Assembly: GCA_021782015.1 (NCBI GenBank)
Contig: JAJXVS010000004.1
Span: 1 to 36,242 of the forward strand
DNA: 36,242 nt
Direction of reading: 5' to 3'
Origin: a bacterium
Lineage (GTDB): Bacteria; Spirochaetota; Spirochaetia; Treponematales; Rectinemataceae
The position numbers were made by a program, and so were the translations under genes. Position 1 is the first letter of the stretch, and every line of letters begins with the position of its first letter. Shown here in pieces: positions 25,701 to 33,739 of this stretch. Under the pieces are notes generated by a model. The model was not told the DNA's origin and did no database searches. It saw only the letters and a program-made list of their open reading frames with translations.

Positions 25701-28700
25701 TCGTGTCCTTGACGAAGGTTCTCGGCGCCGTCGTCACCCTGCCGGCGATATCGGTCGCCGTCAGGGTGAGCGTGTGCGTGCCTTCCGACAGACCCGCCCA
25801 ATTCCATGAAGGATAGGTCCAGGCCCCAGCGCTCGCGAAGACATCGACGGGAGTATTCGTATCGAGTTGGATCGTCGCCGCCGTCAAGTTGGCGTCGCTC
25901 GCCGCTCCGGTCGGGGCACCGATGTCGGTCGACGCGATCTCGCCGGCAACGGGAATCGTGATCGTCGCGCTCGGCGCCGCGGTATCGATGTAGAATTCGC
26001 AGACACGCGCGGCCATGACATTGGGAACCGGCGAGGCGCGATCCTGGGCGGTGAGGGTGAGGCGATAGTGGCCGTCCGCGTAGCCGGTCAGATCGACGGT
26101 CCAGGGAAAATTGGTTGAATTGGCGGTTGTTCCAAGGCTCGTGACCGCCTGTTTGGAAACCCATGCCCCGCCCGTGTACTGATCGATGGCGTAGCTGGCC
26201 GAGGCGACTCCGGTCGCGTCCGAGACCGTCCCCGATACTTTGGTGGCGGTCTGGAGGTACACGGTCCAGGGCGCGGCGATCGCCAGATTCGCGAAGGCCG
26301 CCGAGGGCGCCACTGTGTCTTTAATGAAGGCGAAGCTCGTGTCGAAGGTCTTCCCCGCCTTGTCGATCGCGCGGGCGTAGAGGGTATGCGCCCCTTCGGG
26401 AATGGCCGCGAAGGTGGAGGGAGCCCCCGAAAGGCCGTTGAAGAAGCTGGCGGGAGCGGCTCCGAGATCGAAGGACCAGGCCGTCGTTTTCGTCAAATCT
26501 ATCGCAACTGTTCCGGCATGCGAGGCGCTGAACGCGGGATCGTCAATGGCGAGAAGCACGGACGCGATGCCGTTTGTCGCCGTCGCCACACTCGCGTCGG
26601 GCGGATCGGTCGCGAGTCCCGAGGCCGCGAAGGACGCGCTGAATATCCCCGAAGCAGCCGTGGTCGAGAAATCCAGCGTGGGCAGGCCCTGGTCGATCGT
26701 GACACGCGAGGCGATGGCCGCGCTCACATTGCCCGCCAGATCGGTGGCCCGCGCGAGGAGAAGATAGCTTCCTTCGCTCAGCGTAGTCGAATTGAGAGTG
26801 GTGTTCCATGTCGAAGCGCCGTAGGTCGCGGCGGTCCAAGCTCCGGCCTTGGCCGCGAAAAAGGCAGTCGCGCCGGCACCGGGAGTCAGCACAGCGCCCC
26901 CGTTCGTAGCGGAAATTTCGAAGCTCGTAGCGGTGAGCCCCGTCGCACTCACCCAATAGGGAACATTCGCAGAGATGCCGGAAGGCAGGCTGCCGCCGGA
27001 ATACGGAGAAAAATAGACAAGGTCGCCTGCCGACAACCCATGGGCGGTCGCTGCGGTGAAGTTCGAGGTCGAGAGGGAAAGCGAGATGCCGCGGGCGATT
27101 TGCCAATCTACGCTCGCGACGCCGGCCGGAGTGCCTCCGCCGCCCAAATCCGTTGCGCCGCCGCCGATGGCAACCATGCTGCCCGAAATCGCCCCTCCGC
27201 CCGCGGGCATGGTTATCGTCGGCGTGGGAGGGGTTCGGTCGACGAGGAAGGAAAAGGTCTGCGTTCCCACTCTCTGTCCCGTGCTCAGAGCCTCGACCGT
27301 CAGCGTGTGCGCTCCTTCCGTCATCGTGGCAGCGGCCACAGAGATCGCGTTGAGACCGGCGGTCGAGAAGCTGAAAGTACCGGGGACGACGCCGCTCATG
27401 GCGGTATAGGAACCCGAATCCAGCTTGTATTGGACGACCGAAAGGTTGTTGGAGGAAGCGCTTCCCGACAGGCTGAAACTCGAATTCACCGAAGTGGCCG
27501 GCGCCGTCGACAGGAGGCTGGAAACGACCGGATTATTCCTGTCGAGGCGGAACCAGACAGTCGCTGAGCTGCCGATGTTCGGCGTCGCGAGTGTGTCGGA
27601 GGCACTCAGCGTTATGCGATAGAGTCCGTCCGTGGTGAAGGGCGAAACGGAGAGATCCTTCGAGAAGGTGACGCTGAGCGGTGTCGAACCGGCGGTCGAG
27701 AGGGCCGTCGAAGCCTGGGCCGTCGTCCAGGTGCTGCCGTTGTCGGCCGAGAACTCCACCACGGACTGCACGGCACCGACTCCGGTTGAATCAGTTATAG
27801 TGCCTATGATTTTTGGCGAACTGTCAACCAGGGACAGCGCCGTCGAGGCCGTGTTCTTGGTTGGGTCGATATTGCCAAAGGTCACGACGGGTGGCTGCGT
27901 GTCGACCGCAACGGTCCTCGTGATCGACTTCACGTTGCCCGCCAGGTCCCTGGCCGTAAATAGATAGGAATGAGTACCATCGGCGGGCAACGAGGAGACG
28001 GGATAGGTCCACGAGCCTGAACCGAAGGTCAGGGCCGTCGGCGGACTGGCTCCATCGACGCTCACCGTGAGGCTGGCGAGTCCGCTCGCGGCGTCGGAGA
28101 CATTTCCCGCGAGGGTGAAGACCGAATTCACCGTCGAAGGCACGCTGTCCGTAGATGACAGGCTCGGCGCGGTCTTGTCGAACCCGAAATCCGTCTTCGC
28201 GGATAGGGCCTCGGCCGCTGTCGTCCAGTTGCCGTCGTTGTCGACGGCCTTGACCCACAGCGTCTTCGTTCCCTCCATCGTCAGGCTCAGGCTAGCCCCG
28301 AAGCTTACCGTCCCCGTCGCCTTCGTCCACAAGGATCCAGTAGCCGTCGGATCATCAGTACTATGATCGGTTGGCGAACTCGCCAGGTACAGCCCATCCA
28401 CCAGCACGTACACCGACTTGACCCCGGACCCCGAACCATCGTTGGCAACCCCCGTCACGCCCAGCGAGGAGCTGGCAACCCATGTCATCGGCGTCGTAGT
28501 TGCAGGTGATGTGATCGTCAGCTGTGGCGACATCGTGTCAACTGTCATGGGAAACGGACCGCTCTGCGTCATCTTCCCCGCCGCGTCCGTCGCCGTGAAG
28601 GTAAAGGAGTAAATCCCGTCGTTTGTATGCGTGGCCGCGTCAATCCCGCCCGCGAAGGGCGTCCAGCCCCACGCGTTGCCCGGCGTTGCGTGGACGCTAT

Positions 28701-31700
28701 CCGTCACCTTGATCGGCGCCGTCGTCGCGGCTCCTCCGTTCTTCGAATAGCTCACCGACAGCGATCCCGATGTAGCCAACAGGTACGAATCCCAAACCGT
28801 CCCCGCGATCCCCACGAACGATGAAGCCGTCGCGGCCGTAACCGTGGTGGGTGGAGCCGTCACCGCAAGGTTCGGCGGACTGTAGTCGACCCCGAAGTTG
28901 ACCGCCGCGTTCGTCACAACGTTCCCCGCCGCGTCGGTCGCCCGCACCATCACCCCGTGGGGTCCTTCCGCCATCCCCGTCATCGTGGCCGTCCAGGTCC
29001 CCGCAACGTTGGTGCCCGACGTATCCGTCCAGGCTGCCGCGTTCCAGGTGCTTCCCCCATCCAGGCTGAACTGCACGCTGGCCACGCCCGAAGCCCCCGC
29101 GTTCGGGTCCGTTGCGCTTCCCCCGATCGTGTAGGCGCTCGACGAGATCCACGCCGGCAGGGCATTCATGCTCACCGTCGGCGCAGTTGTGTCGATCGTA
29201 TAAGTTCGGCTGACGGTGCTCGTTTTGCCGGCGGCGTCCATCGCCGTCAGCAAATAGGTATAGGTTCCGTCCACGACACCACCGAGGGGCAAAGCCACCG
29301 AGGTGTAGCCGGCGGACTTCGCCCCGGAGAGAACCACCGTGGGAGTAAAGCCCACAACCTGCGCCGTTCCTCCATTTTTGCTTTCTGTAATGCCGAGCGA
29401 AGCGATGGCGTTGCCGTCCGCCACCGTGCCCGACAGTGCGAAACTTGCCTTGGTGAAGTTCGTCGCCGCATGAATTTCGGCGAGGACCGGAGGCGCCTGG
29501 TCCACGCCGAAATCCCTTGTCTTCGCCGTCTCGACGTTGCCCACCGCATCCGTCGCCGCCACGTACAACGTGAACTCGCCCTCGCCGATCCCGCCCATCC
29601 CGCTCAGCGTCACCGTCCCGTTCCAGTTCGTCGTGCCCCCGGCCTGCGTCCAGCCCGTCTTCGAGAAGGCCGGCGCCGCGCTCCCCTTCGTCACAATTGT
29701 GTAGTATACCCCCGTTACCCCGGTCGCTCCGCTCCCCGCGTCCGCCGAGGTCCCATTGATCGCCGCCGTCGTCCCCGACAGCCAATACGCCGCGTTCGCA
29801 CCAGTCAATGCCGCCGTCGGCGTCGCGATGCCGCTCACCGGCGCCGTCGTGTCGATCGTCACCGTCCGCGTCACGCTCGTCGTCTTCCCCGCGATGTCCC
29901 TCGCCGTGAACACGAAACCATGCACACCGTCCGCCAGCCCTCCGCCTCCCACCGCCACAGCCAGCGTCCACGATCCCGCCGTTCCACCGGCCGTGTACGG
30001 AGCGCTCGTCATCGCCAATACGTCCTGCGCCGCGCCTCCGTCCACCGACACCGTCAGCGAATGCGCCCCGGCAAGGGCGTCCGTATCGCTCGCCGTCCCC
30101 GCGAAATGTATCGCCCCATTCGTGCTCATCGCATAACTCGCCGGGTTCGTGCCCCCGCCTACCCCGGTCTCCTGCATCACAGGCGGATTCAAATCGTAGA
30201 AGAATCCGATCGTCTGGCTCGCCTGGTTCCCCAGCTTGTCCGTCGACCGCACCTTCAGCGTCTTCGCTCCCTCCGTCGTCCCCAGACTCACCGCGGCGCT
30301 CCAGGAGGTCCCGCTCACGCTCACATCGTGCCCCGATCCGCTCGCCGTCCCGATCCAGCTCACTCCTCCGTCCAGGCTGTACTCAACCGCATTCGCCGCG
30401 GCCAATCCAACCCCTCCCGTGTCGGTCGAGGTCCCCTGGATCGTGTAGCTCGAATTGGCGGCAGATTCGTTCACCACCGGAGCCGTCACCACCAGCGCCG
30501 GCGGCGTCGTGTCGATCTGCACCTGCCGCGTCACCGTCGCCGTCTTTCCCGCAATGTCCGTCAAGGTGAAACTAAAGACATAAATACCATCATTCGTGTG
30601 TCCGATCGCGTCGACTCCGGCGGGAAAGGGTGTCCAGGACCAGACGTTCCCCGGTGCGGCGTGGCTGGAGTCCGTCAGGTTGATTGTCGCACCCGTCGGC
30701 GTCCCTCCGTTTCTCGTGTAGGAGACCGCCAGCGACGAGGAGGTCGCCAGCGCGTTCGAGTCCCAGGCGGTTCCCGCAAAGCCCGGAAACCCGTTCGTCC
30801 CCGAAGCCGCATAGACCGAAGGATCGATCGCCGGCGTTCCCACCCCGAGATTCGGCGGATTGAAATCCACACCGAAGGTCCTTTGCGAAAGAGTCGTAGA
30901 ATTGCCGGCGGCGTCCACAAGCTTGACGACGACGGTATGAAGGCCCTCCGACAGGCCTTTCAGCGTGGCAGACCATGTACCACTTAGGTTCTTGCCACCG
31001 GAGGTATCGGTCCAGTCGGCGTTCGCCCAGGCTCCCCCATCGAGCTGATACGTCACGGAGGCGAGCCCCGACGCGCTCGCGCTGCTCCCGTCGCTGGCGG
31101 TTCCCCCTATCGTGTACTCACCGACCCCGGTCCAGGTCGTTGCCGCCGGAGGCGCCAAAACGGTGCCCGTGGGCGGCGTCTTGTCGATCATGACAATTCG
31201 TTGTAATTGCGCGGTCTTGCCGGCGACATCGGTCGCTGTGACGGTATAGGTGTATACCCCGTCATTCGCCCCGACTGTCGGCAACTGCTGTGTCTGCCAG
31301 GTCTCATGCCTGCCTGCGACGTCGCCGGATGCGGCAACGACCGAGCGGGTAACCGTCGCGTTGACGGCGGCCGCGGAACCAACCTGTTCGGTGACGGCGA
31401 GGGATGCAATTGCATTCGTATCCGCGACGCTTCCGCCGAGCGTAAAGGTCGAGGTGCTCGCCGAGGTCGCGGAATGCGACTCCGTCACCGTGGGCGGATT
31501 TTGATCCACGCCGAAATCCCTCGTTTTCGCCGTCTCGACGTTGCCCACCGCGTCCAGGCCCGCCACGCAAAGGGTGAATTGCCCTTCGCCGAGGCCGCCC
31601 GCTCCGCTGAGCTTGAGCGTGCCGCTCCAGTTGAGGGTGCCGCCAGCTGCCACCCAGACGCCGTTCGAGGAAGAGAATGCCGGCGTCGCGCTCCCCTTGG

Positions 31701-33531
31701 GGACGACTGCATAATAAATGCCCGCGATCCCGCTGCCCGCATCGGAAGAAGTGCCGCCGATGCCAGCCGTCGGCCCCGACAGCCAAAAGGCGGAATCCAG
31801 GAGCGAAAGGACGGGCGGCGTCACGATGACGCTCGCCGGTGCCGTCGTATCGATTTGCACCGTTCGGGAAACCGTCGACACCTTGTCGGCAAAGTCGGTG
31901 ACGGTCAATGTGAGTACATAGGTCCCGTCGCCCAAAGATCCGGGAAGAGTGTAACTCCAAGTTCCTTTTGTCTGGTCCCAGGCGAACCCATTCGGCGTTG
32001 CCGTCGAGGCCGGTGACGCCGCTATGGGCGAGGCCCCGTCCTTCGAATAGGTGAGAACCGCGCTCTTCGCCTTCCGGCCCGCGGTGAGCTTGGCATCGTC
32101 CGCTATCCCTGCGAAGCTGACATCCCTGTTCGACTGGATGAGCGAGCTGCCGTAGTTCGTCTCTGTCGCTCTCGGCGGCGCGAGATCGATCGTGACGGTG
32201 GCGCCTACCAGCCTCGTTTCGTTCGCGACCGTGTTCCCCGCCGGGGCCTTGGCCCTGTGATCGTTTGTCGCCGAGAAGCCGAGGACGAAATCCCCGTCCT
32301 GGTCAGAGGGGAAGCTGAGCCGATAGGCCGCGGAAATGACATAGGTCTTACCATCCGGCGCCACCCTTGTCTTCGGCGCAATCGTGGATACCGGCAGAAG
32401 CCAGCCTTTCGCCCGCGCGCTCTCCGGTGTGCCCATGGTTCCATCCGGAAGCTTGGGAGTGATGCTCACGTCGACATCGAGATTGCTCGCTGTCGTCCAC
32501 GTGTACGGCGAGCCATCGGTAGTCGCCAACCCGTTCACATCTTCGACGACCAGAGGGATGGTCACTCCCGGATTGAGAGTGTAGATCATCGTTCCGTTGG
32601 GCCAGAGGCCGGCCTTGAGATCGAGATTGAGGTTGTTTCCATTATCGGAATTGAACGTGGGTTTTCCGGCATCCTGGTCGATGACAACGCCGTAGAGGTT
32701 GGTGGCCGAATCCTTGGGATTCATTTCAAAGGTCGTCGAATTGCCGCCCCTGTCGCTGTCCGAATAGGCGCTGTCCGTGGCCGTGAATGCGAGATCCACC
32801 CGCCCTCCCGCGGTGGCGAAAATCTTCGTGGTATCAAGATTGAGCGACCAGGCGCTGGTGCCGCTCGCGAGAATGGTCGTGGAACTTCCGCGATTCCCCT
32901 TGTCGTCATAAGGCGTATAAGTAAGCGAAACCTGCTTGAGCCCGACATCGAAGGCGGTCCCGCTGAAGGGAACGATGCCGCTCAACGAAAGATGATCGGA
33001 ACTGTCCGAAGCGGCCATCAAGGCAGAAGGGTCGGGATAGCTCAGGGCGAGCGTTGGCGCATGCTCGTCGAACACGAGCTTGAGGGGGGGAATGGTCCTC
33101 GTGGTCTTGGGCGGGTCGGCTATATCGGTCACGGTTACCACGATGGAAACCGGCACCTCAGCCGTGGCGGCGGAGGGGACAAGGGCGGGCACATCGAGGG
33201 GAGCGGTCCAGAGGCCTGTCTGGGAGTCGAAACTCGCCTGGATGGCCTGCCCGATCGGCGCTTGGGTCTGATCGTTGGTCAGCCCGAGGACGACGGACTT
33301 GACGCCCGTATCGTCCGCCGCCTTCCCCTTAATCGTAATTGTGCCTTTTACGTAGTCGCCGCTCGTCGGCGACAGGATGCTCACGCTCGGCGGCTCGATG
33401 TCTATCTTCGCCCCCAGGCCGGCTGAGAAAGCCTTGCAGGTCGTCAGGGAAAGCGTAAGGACGATGGCGAGCCCGAACAAGAAAACCAGGCTCGCGGACT
33501 GAACGCGACGCCTCCCGGACATATCATCCAT
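19705..33531 (-). CDS. Giant Ig-repeat lipoprotein with TIG and propeller-like C-terminus
   Basis: 4,608 residues. The signal peptide ends in a lipobox, 'LTTC' (Cys32). Most of the chain is bacterial Ig-like domains of about 100 residues joined by 'VDTTPP'-like linkers. From about residue 564 to 1879 the domains form a six-domain unit repeated twice. Four inserted modules of about 75-85 residues (near 2148, 2782, 2881 and 3198) carry 'HG(L/F)..GD.VY' or related patterns. A TIG domain (about 4040-4142) precedes a C-terminal segment (about 4150-4608) with blade-like repeats ('LVAVWYDSTNRRLWYSY', 'VHIAYYRSSSGDLCYAY') suggesting a beta-propeller. The start at 33531 has GGAGG 4 bases upstream; the frame extends to 33567 without a ribosome site. 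Likely a long surface or periplasmic filament; ligand unknown. Confidence 0.88.
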   Translation of the reverse strand: MDDMSGRRRVQSASLVFLFGLAIVLTLSLTTCKAFSAGLGAKIDIEPPSVSILSPTSGDYVKGTITIKGKAADDTGVKSVVLGLTNDQTQAPIGQAIQASFDSQTGLWTAPLDVPALVPSAATAEVPVSIVVTVTDIADPPKTTRTIPPLKLVFDEHAPTLALSYPDPSALMAASDSSDHLSLSGIVPFSGTAFDVGLKQVSLTYTPYDDKGNRGSSTTILASGTSAWSLNLDTTKIFATAGGRVDLAFTATDSAYSDSDRGGNSTTFEMNPKDSATNLYGVVIDQDAGKPTFNSDNGNNLNLDLKAGLWPNGTMIYTLNPGVTIPLVVEDVNGLATTDGSPYTWTTASNLDVDVSITPKLPDGTMGTPESARAKGWLLPVSTIAPKTRVAPDGKTYVISAAYRLSFPSDQDGDFVLGFSATNDHRAKAPAGNTVANETRLVGATVTIDLAPPRATETNYGSSLIQSNRDVSFAGIADDAKLTAGRKAKSAVLTYSKDGASPIAASPASTATPNGFAWDQTKGTWSYTLPGSLGDGTYVLTLTVTDFADKVSTVSRTVQIDTTAPASVIVTPPVLSLLDSAFWLSGPTAGIGGTSSDAGSGIAGIYYAVVPKGSATPAFSSSNGVWVAAGGTLNWSGTLKLSGAGGLGEGQFTLCVAGLDAVGNVETAKTRDFGVDQNPPTVTESHSATSASTSTFTLGGSVADTNAIASLAVTEQVGSAAAVNATVTRSVVAASGDVAGRHETWQTQQLPTVGANDGVYTYTVTATDVAGKTAQLQRIVMIDKTPPTGTVLAPPAATTWTGVGEYTIGGTASDGSSASASGLASVTYQLDGGAWANADWTDTSGGKNLSGTWSATLKGLSEGLHTVVVKLVDAAGNSTTLSQRTFGVDFNPPNLGVGTPAIDPSVYAASGTNGFPGFAGTAWDSNALATSSSLAVSYTRNGGTPTGATINLTDSSHAAPGNVWSWTPFPAGVDAIGHTNDGIYVFSFTLTDIAGKTATVTRQVQIDTTPPALVVTAPVVNESAANSSYTIQGTSTDTGGVGLAAANAVEYSLDGGVSWIGTASGSGHDVSVSGTSWSAAVSLGTTEGAKTLKVRSTDKLGNQASQTIGFFYDLNPPVMQETGVGGGTNPASYAMSTNGAIHFAGTASDTDALAGAHSLTVSVDGGAAQDVLAMTSAPYTAGGTAGSWTLAVAVGGGGLADGVHGFVFTARDIAGKTTSVTRTVTIDTTAPVSGIATPTAALTGANAAYWLSGTTAAINGTSADAGSGATGVTGVYYTIVTKGSAAPAFSKTGWTQAGGTTNWNGTVTLSGMGGIGEGEFTLYVAATDAVGNVETAKTRDFGVDQAPPVLAEIHAATNFTKASFALSGTVADGNAIASLGITESKNGGTAQVVGFTPTVVLSGAKSAGYTSVALPLGGVVDGTYTYLLTAMDAAGKTSTVSRTYTIDTTAPTVSMNALPAWISSSAYTIGGSATDPNAGASGVASVQFSLDGGSTWNAAAWTDTSGTNVAGTWTATMTGMAEGPHGVMVRATDAAGNVVTNAAVNFGVDYSPPNLAVTAPPTTVTAATASSFVGIAGTVWDSYLLATSGSLSVSYSKNGGAATTAPIKVTDSVHATPGNAWGWTPFAGGIDAATHTNDGIYSFTFTATDAAGKMTQSGPFPMTVDTMSPQLTITSPATTTPMTWVASSSLGVTGVANDGSGSGVKSVYVLVDGLYLASSPTDHSTDDPTATGSLWTKATGTVSFGASLSLTMEGTKTLWVKAVDNDGNWTTAAEALSAKTDFGFDKTAPSLSSTDSVPSTVNSVFTLAGNVSDAASGLASLTVSVDGASPPTALTFGSGSWTYPVSSLPADGTHSYLFTARDLAGNVKSITRTVAVDTQPPVVTFGNIDPTKNTASTALSLVDSSPKIIGTITDSTGVGAVQSVVEFSADNGSTWTTAQASTALSTAGSTPLSVTFSKDLSVSPFTTDGLYRITLSASDTLATPNIGSSATVWFRLDRNNPVVSSLLSTAPATSVNSSFSLSGSASSNNLSVVQYKLDSGSYTAMSGVVPGTFSFSTAGLNAISVAAATMTEGAHTLTVEALSTGQRVGTQTFSFLVDRTPPTPTITMPAGGGAISGSMVAIGGGATDLGGGGTPAGVASVDWQIARGISLSLSTSNFTAATAHGLSAGDLVYFSPYSGGSLPSGISANVPYWVSATGLTATSFEISATNGGAVLTPGAGATAFFAAKAGAWTAATYGASTWNTTLNSTTLSEGSYLLLARATDLAGNVSAAIASRVTIDQGLPTLDFSTTAASGIFSASFAASGLATDPPDASVATATNGIASVLLAIDDPAFSASHAGTVAIDLTKTTAWSFDLGAAPASFFNGLSGAPSTFAAIPEGAHTLYARAIDKAGKTFDTSFAFIKDTVAPSAAFANLAIAAPWTVYLQTATKVSGTVSDATGVASASYAIDQYTGGAWVSKQAVTSLGTTANSTNFPWTVDLTGYADGHYRLTLTAQDRASPVPNVMAARVCEFYIDTAAPSATITIPVAGEIASTDIGAPTGAASDANLTAATIQLDTNTPVDVFASAGAWTYPSWNWAGLSEGTHTLTLTATDIAGRVTTAPRTFVKDTMAPGISYGNIATSGPGYPTVVSTSATPSLSGTLSDASGIASYSWTLSVYNPASQVWNTMTSSGPTVVAGNPLNYNWSIPLSTLALPDGKYRVAISATDVAVGPNTTASPAQVQFFISNASPSGSLASPALGSWVSASFTLTGTAQDSANVTGVSVLATSGSSPSFGASNALPAFSVIGVNPATGTFQTSLPHGFAVGDLVYVAGSVMPTLSGGGFLSSTSTYAVASLASSSATSGVDEFTLSGVTLTGAGSGLLVAKAGTNFGSGSIPPSPALSVAGGTGISSTSPLFSNGDVVYFTGTPPSATPAIGVGTPYYVQSVSGSSFVLSTAAGGGTILNFSAAAAATVYSPSLNLGWLLPGISLGGVGNGAFTVYAQVVSANGKTSVISRSYSLDNQAPVISMNSPSTTSISAANSPTLGTIAVGASGSPLQGLVSIAGTTVDSGSGVSQNIKYYIGKTGTYQAGASASNWVLTLGDISGYANTTNAYPCDLNGQTLLSLDYWLIPIHFQAVDNAGNQVQATDYFVYNSNANTPTISISSPANAQTFGGQQRIYGTATQPVGVYGAEVYVDPTNGSTPPTSIPTSVLTSSATFTLISALASPLPANAVVYIKSVAQIPTLPGGATAGKAYYVVGATSTTTSFQVAATAGGSAVSFTSGTGVTYAVDQWAPVTLMTSGTSVSWYYDINVGNVYPLPGRSSQTISVTGRAWSATSFGGPRGNFTGYLASPLTMTFNNTFPTVTIATITPQGGSALSYTQSMDARGTFTLSGTASTPVGLSNLSLVDTGPFSGTSSLYAVTTASGTVTAIPFSTSGTTGNGYTYSIAALGQLVSGAAVTYAAGQSYKLLIVAPGVNTTPGTNPWAALGLGSTITPVVGTVFTVSSAGSVPTGAQAIESDASGKFQYSIAITINSSTVYPSLTTGAYFSGTLGFNLQAADLTTPTAQVTTSPAGVSVDNFAPLAGTPTGLGTVTDSSSNVYGVLTGAAQTISSSATDISATSGTVSGIKDIYVYLLDGSGNAVPLAGGSSIPTSTYTYIDYQGRTQTWPSTTVGGFYVDIATMTSGAYVGSGITGVTEMMGLSGSSTTWGIQLDTTKLADGPYTLAYTVFDIAGNATHYTYRIFVQNNGPKFGSVTLGTSVGGTAVTQSCTAASLPNTGFIAEGNTLSFNVSSVYGNGTTTPNGALSYKLTCGGVNYWSQGTVTGLSSNGATVTFNPTTVSPAIADTSTSNGASFVLTVTDATVTIPQSYSVAINMNIQNADHGTPAIGVAPFGTQYLLPTTNPYTTGKAFQTGPVSTYGQNIGPSGGHIDYTSPYTSGAASISGQVVFLGSAWNDQAMTKITATIPGYNGSLEFSIATYSGGTWAPLSGTGWSVAIDTSHQVLGLSGQQVNWTFTWDSSTLSTVTGKNLAVTFKAYNANPIPAQNSATAQSLVDAVPYISKVTTALSSAYSSVPSVTNRSALGYYPVQRNETIIIDGYNFNGISTSVALNGTPLTVGAVAGKTTTEVTASIGTTATSGGLVVSAGSPTAVSSTNNSNVNTAYVLTGAGQPYYYNDEPNNVNNNLLTDDRNLTVWSITSVSTDASIRYPSMRIVNSATASNQYIGWTYDSSENYFYMTDSGTQTPQQFQSNPTRYYDTAFAYDEQGDTFGEGNSGDITAGGGRIVNWSSGCFFSNQPGSGASSYTGGYDGGTYTSRFASLSSDGTVANTNSNRFQNPDIVAALANPAAALGAGNLATSYLSYYDAVLNQVMLRTGTVNGRSTIPSGTALSDKGTSSTIPWDQPGAITIAGAATSGAYSAIALNPVDRSTLVAVWYDSTNRRLWYSYNTAPTSAAQSGQWASHALVIDSSFAGQNCDITVDAGGGVHIAYYRSSSGDLCYAYLPGYASTSPQLATVDSYLSVGQYLRIGTTLVGGNYVPSISYYAGTYSGTSFCVKLATRVNFATFQNGAVNDQYTGAWEVQTVPATNSPKTFTVSIGYKNFGTPNGLTPVLGYATNAGLEYAYQP
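23718..23938 (-). repeat. Inserted module 4 in the giant lipoprotein
   Basis: About residues 3198-3271; carries 'ANAVVYIKSV', 'GKAYYVVGA' and 'TSFQVAATAGG'. It interrupts an Ig-like domain. It lacks the HGL motif but otherwise follows the other three modules. Confidence 0.6.
24665..24888 (-). repeat. Inserted module 3 in the giant lipoprotein
   Basis: About residues 2881-2955; carries 'NGDVVYFTG', 'GTPYYVQSV' and 'SSFVLSTAAGGG'. It follows module 2 almost directly, so two copies sit in tandem within one Ig-like domain. Confidence 0.65.
24930..25184 (-). repeat. Inserted module 2 in the giant lipoprotein
   Basis: About residues 2782-2867; carries 'PHGFAVGDLVYVAG' and ends in 'GLLVAKAG', nearly the end of module 1 ('FFAAKAG'). 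Confidence 0.65.
26852..27088 (-). repeat. Inserted module 1 in the giant lipoprotein
   Basis: About residues 2148-2226; carries 'AHGLSAGDLVYFSP', 'NVPYWVSATGL' and 'TSFEISATNGG'. It splits an Ig-like domain between a strand ending 'VDWQIARG' and the continuation 'AWTAATYGAS'. The pattern is like the small FCCH-type beta-barrel modules seen in phage structural proteins; that match is from memory of the motif. Confidence 0.65.
27893..29840 (-). repeat. Six-Ig-domain super-repeat, second copy
   Basis: Domains A2-F2, matching the preceding copy in order. The recognisable cores are 'AYWLSGTTAAINGTSADAGSG' split over domain A, 'NAIASL' in B, 'WTDTSG' in C and 'TNDGIY' in D. The E and F partners are more diverged. 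Confidence 0.75.
29841..31838 (-). repeat. Six-Ig-domain super-repeat, first copy
   Basis: Domains A1-F1, about 1,998 bases. DNA identity to the second copy is still visible: the stretch encoding 'NVETAKTRDFGVDQ' lies at about 29508-29549 and 31511-31552, about 2,003 bases apart. Odd domains end in 'F(G)VD..PP'-type linkers and even domains in 'V.IDTT.P', so the underlying unit is a two-domain pair. Confidence 0.75.
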
Positions 33532-33559
33532 ACACCCTCCAAGGCATGCCGTACGCAGA

Positions 33560-33573
33560 GGGGACAATTCCCC
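33560..33573 (-). other. Small palindrome upstream of the giant lipoprotein gene
   Basis: GGGGA-CAAT-TCCCC, about 30 bases before the start codon and outside the ribosome site. It could be an operator or a leader hairpin. I see no convincing -35/-10 pair for the giant gene in the 208-base divergent region shared with earP. Confidence 0.4.
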
Positions 33574-33739
33574 ACAACAATTTCGGCTTTTTGGAATAAG
33601 ACTTTAGAGAGTGATGAAGGAAGAAGGGCCCCCGCTTCCTTTTGGCAAGGCTCGATGCCCTCGCCATGGCAACCTGACTCTGGTTCAGTCTCTTCGAATG
33701 CTACTTGCACGATCCGTGCCATCCTGATTTCATGATCCC

